Source: Streptosporangium pseudovulgare (lineage in GTDB: Bacteria; Actinomycetota; Actinomycetes; Streptosporangiales; Streptosporangiaceae). From it: 64,000 nucleotides of DNA. This document shows, piece after piece, positions 25,509-32,444 of the stretch. The position numbers and the translations under genes are program-made. The notes under the pieces were generated by a model that was not told where the DNA came from, ran no database searches, and saw only the letters and a list, made by a program, of their open reading frames with translations. The DNA is taken from assembly GCF_014648055.1 (NCBI RefSeq), contig NZ_BMQJ01000010.1, positions 124,001 to 188,000 on the forward strand, in the 5' to 3' direction. Within the stretch, counting starts at the first letter, position 1. Each line of letters starts with the position of its first letter.

Positions 25509-26120
25509 TCATCGCGGTGAGGGAACGGGCGGGCGGCGCATCGCCCAGACGCGCGGACCGCCGCCGGGCACCCGGATCTCGCCCGTCACCTCGAACCCCA
25601 GTCGCCGGTAGAAGCGCACGTTGCTCTCGGCCGAGGTCTCAAGGGTGGCGGGCAGGCCGACGCGGTCGGCCTCGGCCAGGCCGGGGCGCAGCACCGCCGT
25701 ACCCGTCCCGCCGCCCTGCCGCTCCGGCAGCACGCCCACGGTGGCGAGCACGAACGACGGATCACCGGTCCGCAGCACCGCGCAGGCGGACTCCGCCGCG
25801 ATCATCGCCGCGTGGCGGTCTCCCGACAGCTCCTCCTCCCGGGTGGCGAGCCCCTGCCAGACCTCGCCGGGCACCGGCCGGTCGGGCCGCAGCCACACCG
25901 CCACGGCCGCCATCCGCCCGTCGTCGCCGTCCGCGGCCCACACCTCCCCGTACGGCAGGCCGACCTCCTCGACCGTGATCTGGAACAACCCGGCCAGGCG
26001 CTCCCGGTGCCGGTCGGCGGCGACCGTCCAGTTCGTCCAGGCGTACCCGTCGAAGGCCCGAGCCAGCACCCTGGCCGCCTCGGCCGTCTCTCCGGGCCCG
26101 ATCCTGCGCGCCTCCCGCAC
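25509..26120 (-). CDS. GNAT acetyltransferase
   Basis: A 203-residue GNAT enzyme. The acetyl-CoA site appears as LATVGVLPERQGGGTGTAVL (about 124-143), followed by LETSAESNVRFYRRLGFEV, the usual late strand-helix. The N-terminal half resembles the streptomycete GNATs near antibiotic genes. The substrate is unknown. It stands alone between convergent and divergent neighbours. Confidence 0.85.
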   Translation of the reverse strand: MREARRIGPGETAEAARVLARAFDGYAWTNWTVAADRHRERLAGLFQITVEEVGLPYGEVWAADGDDGRMAAVAVWLRPDRPVPGEVWQGLATREEELSGDRHAAMIAAESACAVLRTGDPSFVLATVGVLPERQGGGTGTAVLRPGLAEADRVGLPATLETSAESNVRFYRRLGFEVTGEIRVPGGGPRVWAMRRPPVPSPR

Positions 26121-26268
26121 GGCACCACACCACCTTTCCCGTCGTTCCGGACGCCGCGGGCGAGCGGATCCCCATGCCCGCTCCGGGCGGAGCGCGCCTT
26201 CCGCCGGCCGGAAGGCCCGCCCCTGTGCGCGGGGCCGCGTGTCGGTGATCGATTGTAAGGTCCGGAGA

Positions 26269-26652
26269 ATGGACGAGACCTCCGGGACCAGGCAGGCCGT
26301 GCGCGCCTACGTCGACACCACCGAGCGACGCGACTGGGAGGGCCTCGGCGCGCTGCTCACCGAGGACGTGGTCTACGAGATGCCGCAGACCAGGGAACGG
26401 ATCCGGGGGAAGGCGGCCTTCCTCCGGTTCAACATGGAGTACCCCGGTGACTGGCATCTTGAGCTGCGGCGCGTCGTCGCCGACGGCCGGCACGCCGCGG
26501 CGTGGATCGACGCACGCGTCGGGGCCGGGCACCAGGACGCCTGCGTGTGGTTCGAGACCTCCGAGCAGGGGCTGATCAGCCGGATCGTCGACTACTGGCC
26601 GGAACCGTACGACCCGCCGTCCGGCCGCGAGCACCTGGTGGAGCGCTGGTAG
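26269..26652 (+). CDS. SnoaL-like (NTF2-fold) protein
   Basis: A 127-residue single-domain NTF2-like protein: RAYVDTTERRDWEGLGALLT, VVYEMPQTRERIRGKAAFL, ending in ISRIVDYWPEPYDPP. The fold covers polyketide cyclases, isomerases and uncharacterised binding proteins; no catalytic dyad can be assigned. ATG 26269 with GGAG 4 bases upstream. The stop lies 16 bases from the end of the convergent membrane-effector gene. Confidence 0.85.
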   Translation: MDETSGTRQAVRAYVDTTERRDWEGLGALLTEDVVYEMPQTRERIRGKAAFLRFNMEYPGDWHLELRRVVADGRHAAAWIDARVGAGHQDACVWFETSEQGLISRIVDYWPEPYDPPSGREHLVERW

Positions 26653-26668
26653 ACCACGCAGCGCGGCT

Positions 26669-28642
26669 TCATGCCGCACCCCGCTCCTTCCCCTCGCGAC
26701 GGTGTTCCTGTGTGATCCACCTCTTCCCTTCCGCGGCGATCCCCTCCAGTACGTGCAACGTACGGCGAAGGCCCGAAGCATCCAGCGTCGCCTCGAACAC
26801 CGTTCCGGGTTCCTCTCCCTGCTGGAGTTCCTCCGTCTCCGGCTCCGTCACCTTGACACGGACTTCTTGACCGTTGACGAGCGCAAGCTCGAACACCTGC
26901 CCGCCGTCGTTCCCCTGGCTCACCCGTACGGCTGCGATCGTCTCGAAGCGATAGTTGGCCCGCCGCAAGATATGAGACGAGCCTTGATCGAAGTCGAGCG
27001 CGGCAGTGATCTCGCGTACTCCATCCGTGGTGAGAAGGAATATGAGAAGTTGGTATTTCTTGTAGCGCCAGGGGCCGTTCCGTACCCGCGCACGGACGCC
27101 TGAGGCGGCGGGTGTCTCGATGAAGGCGTGGGCGATGACGTCGCTTATCTTCAGCCTGTAGTGCTGCAACGCTTCGTTCAACAGCACTTTCCGGTCGCAG
27201 TCCAGCCACGCGGCCATTTCCCGGTCCTTGGGCTTGTCGGCCAGCTTCGCCCGCCACCGGGCGAGGGCCGCCTCGTCGGTCTCCTTCACCTGCATGCTCT
27301 CCACCGTGTCGGCTGCATACCTGCGACGCTCCAGGATGATGTGCAGCCAGGCGCGGGCGGCGATCCATCCGCTTGCGAGTGCGATGCTCGTTGAGCAGAC
27401 CGCACTCAGAGGACTGGCCGACACCGCGCCACCCACCGCCCAAAGCCCTCCGGCGACGAAGACGACCGATCCGAGGAGTGTCACTGCCTTTGCTGATGGA
27501 GGCGTGGCGAGTTCCTCGCGGTAGCTCCAGAGTGTGCCTTTCTCCCAGTGTTTCTTGGCGTCACCGGCTCGATGCCGGATCAGCCAGGCGATCTTCTCGA
27601 CGCCGATCCTCTTCTCCCGGTATACCTCGACCACCTCGTCGCGGATACTTCTACGAATTCCCGCCGTCGTGGCCAGCCAGAAATCACGATCGACACCGCG
27701 TGGAACGTATTTGGCGAAGTAGTAATCGAAACGGTGGTCCACCTGCCGTGCGAAGCCGTCGGGTGGTGCGTTGGTTGCGCGCTGCCGGGGTGTCCCGTAT
27801 TCCTTGTCCTTTGTACGGCGTCGTACGACGCGGAAGCGCCACTCCACACCGTCGCGGACGCCGAAGAAGCCGCCGATGATGCTCAGTAGGTATGCGAGAA
27901 GCGCGGCGATCCGGCCTGCCTGGACCAGCAGGTAGCCGATGTGCACCGTCGCCCCGGCGAGGACGGCCGTCGCCGCCACCGCCTGGACCCAGACGGACGG
28001 GGGTATCGCGGCCGGCTGCGGGTTGCGGGCCTGCGGCCTGGTCGGACTCGGCTCGAAGAACTTCCAGACCCGGCTCACCCGGTCGCCGGTCATTCGCTCT
28101 GTCTCAGCAAGTTTCCATACCTGATGCCATATCTGGTCCTTGAGTGACCCCTCAAGGAACGACTCCAGATGCCGCAGAATCAAGGTGCGCTGGAGCGGAC
28201 CGAGCGCGTCGACCTTCTTCATCAGGACGCGGCTGTCCACATCGGATTTCCCTGCGGAGTCCAGCAGGCGGTGAAGGACCGTCAGTCCTTTCGCCCACTC
28301 GTCGTCACCGGTGATATGCCGCCTGCTCTGCGCGTTCTGGAGCATGGCGACCTCTTCTTTGGACAGTTCACGCCGCGTTCTGCCGCTCACCAGGGCGAGC
28401 AGGCGGTAGAAACGGACCCTGTCGGTGTGGTACCCGGCCATGAAGGCTTCGTCGATGAGCTGTCGCGCCCGCTCGGCCATGTCACCGTCGAGGCACCGGA
28501 CACCGGTCTCGAATTTATCCCGGGGCGAGGCGTCCGCGAACGTCATGTAGGTGTTGACGTCGCCGTGGACCGTTCCCGCCTGCGTTCCGACATACGCGGA
28601 GCCATCGGCGGTGTTCGTCGTGGAAGCGCCCGGAGCCGTCAT
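26669..28642 (-). CDS. Motif-tagged four-helix membrane protein, candidate effector
   Basis: A 657-residue protein with no family I know. It opens with a short Gly/Gln motif, YVGTQAGTVHGDVNTY (residues 17-32), almost the same as the motif in the coupled nucleosidase (VGVQAGTVYGGI). An alpha-helical region (40-195) follows, then two helix pairs in the membrane (about 217-262 and 385-432) separated by a basic, Arg/Trp-rich cytoplasmic segment, and a C-terminal beta-rich domain (about 510-640). The ATG overlaps the nucleosidase stop by 4 bases. Inferred role: a membrane-acting effector brought in by motif-to-motif contact. Confidence 0.7.
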   Translation of the reverse strand: MTAPGASTTNTADGSAYVGTQAGTVHGDVNTYMTFADASPRDKFETGVRCLDGDMAERARQLIDEAFMAGYHTDRVRFYRLLALVSGRTRRELSKEEVAMLQNAQSRRHITGDDEWAKGLTVLHRLLDSAGKSDVDSRVLMKKVDALGPLQRTLILRHLESFLEGSLKDQIWHQVWKLAETERMTGDRVSRVWKFFEPSPTRPQARNPQPAAIPPSVWVQAVAATAVLAGATVHIGYLLVQAGRIAALLAYLLSIIGGFFGVRDGVEWRFRVVRRRTKDKEYGTPRQRATNAPPDGFARQVDHRFDYYFAKYVPRGVDRDFWLATTAGIRRSIRDEVVEVYREKRIGVEKIAWLIRHRAGDAKKHWEKGTLWSYREELATPPSAKAVTLLGSVVFVAGGLWAVGGAVSASPLSAVCSTSIALASGWIAARAWLHIILERRRYAADTVESMQVKETDEAALARWRAKLADKPKDREMAAWLDCDRKVLLNEALQHYRLKISDVIAHAFIETPAASGVRARVRNGPWRYKKYQLLIFLLTTDGVREITAALDFDQGSSHILRRANYRFETIAAVRVSQGNDGGQVFELALVNGQEVRVKVTEPETEELQQGEEPGTVFEATLDASGLRRTLHVLEGIAAEGKRWITQEHRREGKERGAA

Positions 28643-29796
28643 GACAACCCCTGGGCCAGGCCGATGATGATCGCCAGCTCCGCGGCCAGTTCCGCCACGT
28701 CGCCGATGAGCCCGCGCAGCTTCTTGAGCGCCAGCGTCAGCGTGCCCCGACTCTGCGGCGTGTCTGTCTCCAGTGTCTTGTCGGCTACGGCGAGTTCCGC
28801 CTCGGCCGCCGTGTAGGTGTCGTCGTCCAGGTGACCGGCGGCCCGCGCCCGCTGGAGCCGGGTGCGGAAATCGGCGAGCGCCTCAGCCAGGTCGGCCGGC
28901 GGGGCCGGCTCCGGGGTGATCCGGATCCCGCCGTACACGGTGCCGGCCTGCACTCCCACCCGTGCGTTCCCCTTCGCGACGTTCCTGATCGTCTCGGGCA
29001 TCGCCGGCCTCCTCGTCTCGGTTGTCGTACGCCGGGCGTCGTCCCGCGCCTCGGCGGCCAGTTCCTCGGCCAGGGACACGGCGAACGCCGCCGCGTTGGC
29101 CACCGCCCGCTGCTGCCACCGCTCGCGGTCGGTGTCCTCCTTGGTGCCGTCGGCCCGGTCGCTGATGCCCCGGACCACGACCACCGGCAGCGACCGGTTC
29201 AGATGCCCGGCCTGCGCCACGCCGGCGCCCTCCATCTCGACCGCCTGAGCGTCGTTGTAGTGCTCCCGGATCCAGCGGGCGTGCGCGGAGACCTTGGAGT
29301 TCAGCACCACCTCTCCGGCGGCGATCGGTGCGAAGCGCACCTCGCAGCTCTGGCCGTCGGCGGGAAGACGGCGTTTCCAGGAACCGTCACGGGCGAGGTG
29401 CCGGGCGGCCTGGTCGGCGGCGTGTGAGATGTCCCAGGCGCGGGGACGGCTCTTGAGACCGTCGTCCTCGCTCGTTCCGCCGTGGTACGCGTAGACCCGC
29501 GTCGCCACCACCACGTCACCGAGAGCGATGTGGGGGTACAGGGCACCCGCCACCCCCACGAAGAGCAGGGCGGCCGGGGCGAACTCGGTGATGGCGCGTT
29601 CGGCCAGTACCGCTGCGGCCTGGTTGCCCATGCCCACGTGGGCCAGGGCCACCTGGCACCGGCCGTCCGCGAGCCGGCCGACCTCGAAGCGGGTGCCCTG
29701 TGGATGCCGATGCGTCTGCGGATCGACCAGTTTCTCGCGGACCGCCTGATACTCCAGGTCCAGCGCGGTAAGGATCACGATCGGGGGACGGCTCAC
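28639..29796 (-). CDS. MTA/SAH-type nucleosidase with Gly/Gln motif and helical tail
   Basis: A 385-residue protein. Residues 5-245 are a nucleoside phosphorylase/MTA-SAH nucleosidase domain (VILTALDLEYQAV, FVGVAGALYPHIALGDVVVA, AVEMEGAGVAQ with the catalytic Glu near 187, RGISDRADG with catalytic Asp near 213). Then comes the motif ARVGVQAGTVYGGI (278-291) and an 85-residue helical module with a hydrophobic end (AIIIGLAQG). Such nucleosidase domains in fungal and bacterial NLR-like and conflict systems act as sensors or nucleotide-degrading effectors. GTG 29796 overlaps the NUDIX stop by 4 bases; GGAG is upstream. Confidence 0.82.
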   Translation of the reverse strand: MSRPPIVILTALDLEYQAVREKLVDPQTHRHPQGTRFEVGRLADGRCQVALAHVGMGNQAAAVLAERAITEFAPAALLFVGVAGALYPHIALGDVVVATRVYAYHGGTSEDDGLKSRPRAWDISHAADQAARHLARDGSWKRRLPADGQSCEVRFAPIAAGEVVLNSKVSAHARWIREHYNDAQAVEMEGAGVAQAGHLNRSLPVVVVRGISDRADGTKEDTDRERWQQRAVANAAAFAVSLAEELAAEARDDARRTTTETRRPAMPETIRNVAKGNARVGVQAGTVYGGIRITPEPAPPADLAEALADFRTRLQRARAAGHLDDDTYTAAEAELAVADKTLETDTPQSRGTLTLALKKLRGLIGDVAELAAELAIIIGLAQGLS

Positions 29797-30527
29797 TTCA
29801 CTGCTCCTTCTGTGCTCGACGACTCGGCAGGCCGGACCATCGGCGGATACAGGACCGCGCGCGGGCCGGCTTTGAACAGTCGGGCCGGTCGTCCGGTCGC
29901 GGCCTTCCGGGCCGAGCCGACCGGGACGATGAAGCCATCGGTCTTCTGGACCTTGCGATAGAAGTTCCGGGGGTCGAGGGGGATCCCCCATACGGCCTCG
30001 TACACCTCCTGAAGCTCGGTGATCGTGAAGATCGGCCCGCAGAACGCCGTCGCGAGCGCGGAGTGCTCGAGTTTGACGCGGGCGCGTTCGACGCCGTCCG
30101 CGACGATCCGCCGGTGGTCGAAGGCGAGCTCCAGATCTCCGGAGAGCACCCGGTCGACCGGCTGCCACCTGGCGTCGGCCGCGTCCGTACCGGCGGTCGG
30201 CTCGGGAAGGCGCGGCGCGATCGCCAGGTAGGCCACCGACACCACCCGGCCGCGCGGGTCACGGCCCGGCTCGCCGTACACGCCCAGCTGTTCCAGGGGC
30301 AGGGTCTCGGCGTCCAGGTTCGCCTCCTCCAGCAGCTCCCGGTGGGCGGCTGCGGTGAGGTCTTCCTCAAGGTGCCCAAGGAATCCGCCGGGCAGCGCCG
30401 CCGCGCCCCTGTACGGTTCGACGCCGCGCTCGACGAGCAGCACGTGCAACCGTGATCTGCGCAACGTCAGGATCACGAGGTCGACGGCGAGCGGTACGGC
30501 GGGGGCCACCCAGCGATCGTCGGTCAT
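29793..30527 (-). CDS. NrtR-like NUDIX/winged-helix regulator
   Basis: A 244-residue protein with an N-terminal NUDIX domain (Nudix box from LPGGFLGHLE to RELLEEANL, about 46-70) and a C-terminal winged helix (FTITELQEVYEAVWGIPLDP ... NFYRKVQ). This is the NrtR layout, in which the NUDIX part senses ADP-ribose-type ligands and the wing binds a 21-base operator. The box retains REL and EE, so residual hydrolysis is possible. First gene of a coupled three-gene operon. No ribosome site precedes ATG 30527, suggesting a leaderless transcript. A 21-base palindrome lies 14 bases upstream. Confidence 0.85.
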   Translation of the reverse strand: MTDDRWVAPAVPLAVDLVILTLRRSRLHVLLVERGVEPYRGAAALPGGFLGHLEEDLTAAAHRELLEEANLDAETLPLEQLGVYGEPGRDPRGRVVSVAYLAIAPRLPEPTAGTDAADARWQPVDRVLSGDLELAFDHRRIVADGVERARVKLEHSALATAFCGPIFTITELQEVYEAVWGIPLDPRNFYRKVQKTDGFIVPVGSARKAATGRPARLFKAGPRAVLYPPMVRPAESSSTEGAVK

Positions 30528-30541
30528 GTGGTGAGACTAGT

Positions 30542-30562
30542 TTTTTGTCACTCTGACAGAAA
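30542..30562. promoter_or_regulatory. 21-base operator-like palindrome upstream of the NUDIX regulator
   Basis: TTTTTGTCA-CTC-TGACAGAAA: the core TGTCA-CTC-TGACA is a perfect inverted repeat, and three A/T pairs extend it with one mismatch. Length and position (14 bases before the first gene) fit an NrtR-type autoregulatory operator. On the minus strand, TTTCTG and TAGTCT, 17 bases apart, flank the site as possible -35 and -10 boxes. Confidence 0.65.
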
Positions 30563-30595
30563 TGGGAGTCACAACACTGTGCCGTCCACGAGAGG

Positions 30596-31207
30596 TCAGT
30601 TGCGGGTGAGGACCCACGAGCCGTCGGCGTGGACGGTGACCAGGCGGGTGCCCGACGGCAGCAGGGCCTTGCCCCGGTAGGAACCGATCTCGTTGAACAG
30701 CAGGTCGCCGTAGGAGCCGGGGCGGGTGTAGCTGTGGACGATGAAGTTGCCCTCGCCGGTGAAGGACGAGCGGACGGTCCGCAGGCCGCGGGTGGGGGAG
30801 AGCTTGAGCACGTGGTCGCCGGTGCCGCGGACGGTTCCGGCGCACCAGCAGCGGGCCTTGCTCAGCGGCTTGAACACCGCGCTCCACGCGCCGTCGGCCT
30901 TGATCTCCAGGGCCGCAGTCCCCTTCCCTCCTTGGGCGTTGTACAGGACCGTTCCGCTGTAGGGGCCGATCTCGTTGACCAGCAGCTCCTGCTTCTTCCC
31001 GACCGGGGTGACGGTGAAGACGATGAAGTTGGCCTCGCCGTCGTGCCGGAACTGCAGCAGGCCGGGGGTCTTGGTGGTGCGGACGCGGACGACCTCGTCG
31101 CCCTCGCCCCGGTAGGTGGTGTCGGCGTGGGCCGCGCCGGCGCTCACGGCGCCGGTGGTGAGGGTGGCGCCGACCAGGACGAGTACGGCGAGCACGCGCT
31201 TGAACAT
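30596..31207 (-). CDS. Secreted protein with two duplicated domains
   Basis: A 203-residue protein with a Sec signal peptide (MFKRVLAVLVLVGATLTTGA, cleavage near AHA-D at 29). The mature part is two related modules of about 85 residues, each with a FIV core (EANFIVFT and EGNFIVHS) and then NEIGPYSG or NEIGSYRG, ending in a DGAW/DGSW strand. It looks like an all-beta extracellular fold arising by duplication. Strong AAGGAG ribosome site. It lies 68 bases upstream of the NUDIX operon on the same strand, but the palindrome between them argues for separate promoters. Confidence 0.75.
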   Translation of the reverse strand: MFKRVLAVLVLVGATLTTGAVSAGAAHADTTYRGEGDEVVRVRTTKTPGLLQFRHDGEANFIVFTVTPVGKKQELLVNEIGPYSGTVLYNAQGGKGTAALEIKADGAWSAVFKPLSKARCWCAGTVRGTGDHVLKLSPTRGLRTVRSSFTGEGNFIVHSYTRPGSYGDLLFNEIGSYRGKALLPSGTRLVTVHADGSWVLTRN

Positions 31208-31267
31208 GAGGCTCCTTGTCGGGGAGGTGGGACCTGCCTCGATGCGAGACGGGCCCGGATCGGTCCG

Positions 31268-31426
31268 GCCTCCGCCCGGGGACCGGGAGGAGACGCCGGG
31301 GGAGAACGCGATGGAGGGAGGTTCCGGGGAGACGGCGGGGAGCTGCCGGGGAGGGCAGGGAGGCGGTGATGGAGGTGCCTGAGAGAGGTGCCGGGGGTGA
31401 GCGGAGGAAGCTGTGGGGAGGTGGCG
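31268..31426. other. G-rich purine-skewed non-coding tract
   Basis: About 160 bases of strongly G-biased sequence on the plus strand, with many GGGG/GGAGG runs (for example GCCGGGGGAGAACGCG and GGGGAGGGCAGGGAGG). No ORF with sensible codon use was found in it. It could form G-quadruplexes in the 5' region of the secreted-protein gene. Confidence 0.5.
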
Positions 31427-32284
31427 TCAGGCGGCCGCGGGCAGCCGATGCCAGGACGACAGGAACGACGAGACGAGCCCGGCGGCCCGCTCGGTCACGT
31501 CGAACCTCTCCGTGACCGAGCGGCGGGCGATGGAGGCCAGTGAGTCGGCCGCCTCGTTGAGCAGGTGCCCGGAGTGCCCCTTGACGTGCCGGACGCTGAG
31601 TCCGCCGAGTCCCGCGACGTGCTCGGCCAGACGCACCAGGGCCGGTGGGCCGCAGCGCCGGGGGCGCAGGTCGTAGCCCTCGGGCATGCGCTCCACCTCG
31701 CCCCGCTGCCAGGCCCGCAGGAGCTCCAGCGCGCCCGTGCTGTCGACCAGCAGCACGTCGGGGCCAGGGGCGCCCCGCAGCAGCAGGTCGACGGCCCGCA
31801 ACTCGTTGACCAGGACCTTCGCCGGTCCGGTGGGATCGTGCCGGTCGGTGGGACGGCCGCACAGGCCCCAATGCCCATCGCTGGTGATGTAGCCGAGCCC
31901 GCCGACCCGGTTCTTCCAGCTCGCGTCGGTGGCCGCCGTCAGCGGTCCCGTGGCGGGCCACCGTACCGGCACCCGGCCGTGGCGACCCGGGACGCCCCGG
32001 ACCGACCGCAGGCCGCCGCGCCCGCAACCGGTCGTGTGCTCGACCGGCCGGGTGCTCCGCTCGGCCAGTGACAGCAGCCGATCCGCCGCCCCGAGGTCGC
32101 CGAAGGACACGGCGGCGAAGGCCAGGCGGACGGACTCGCAGGCGTTCGCGCAGCCGGAACAGCCCGGACGGCGGGGCAGGCGGGTCGCGTAGAGCTTGAG
32201 GGACTCGGCCCGGCGTGCCAGGGCGGCGGGGAGCATGGCGACGCCCGCCCGGAACTCGTCGATGCGCATGGGGGAGATGCTCAC
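31427..32284 (-). CDS. RNase HI-like protein with Cys-rich N-terminal domain
   Basis: About 285 residues. Residues 110-255 are an RNase HI fold with all four acidic positions: ATDASWKNRVGG (Asp near 117), VNELRAVDLL (Glu near 158), LLVDSTGA (Asp near 178) and HVKGHSGHLLNEAADSLA (Asp near 246). The first 110 residues are a separate helical part with RPGCSGCANACES, a possible metal site. GTG 32284 has AAGGGA about 10 bases upstream; ATG 32269 is an alternative. It is divergent from the methylase gene at the edge of the restriction island and may process RNA-DNA hybrids there (inference). Confidence 0.8.
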   Translation of the reverse strand: MSISPMRIDEFRAGVAMLPAALARRAESLKLYATRLPRRPGCSGCANACESVRLAFAAVSFGDLGAADRLLSLAERSTRPVEHTTGCGRGGLRSVRGVPGRHGRVPVRWPATGPLTAATDASWKNRVGGLGYITSDGHWGLCGRPTDRHDPTGPAKVLVNELRAVDLLLRGAPGPDVLLVDSTGALELLRAWQRGEVERMPEGYDLRPRRCGPPALVRLAEHVAGLGGLSVRHVKGHSGHLLNEAADSLASIARRSVTERFDVTERAAGLVSSFLSSWHRLPAAA

Positions 32285-32444
32285 GAGCCATCGTTCCCTT
32301 CGTCGATGGTGCGGTGTGACCGACGCCACTCAGTGAAGCACGTGTTGACACAATCAACCAACATTTTTCACGACATTGCCTCCATGGGACGGCTGCCACT
32401 AGGGTTCGGTTTACAACCAGGAGGCGAGACGGAAGGCGGCCGAC

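Noticed and set aside
28639-29796. Nucleosidase as a housekeeping MTA/SAH nucleosidase for methionine salvage
   Set aside because: The C-terminal motif and helical tail, and the coupling to a membrane protein and NUDIX regulator, do not fit a salvage gene; no methionine genes are near.
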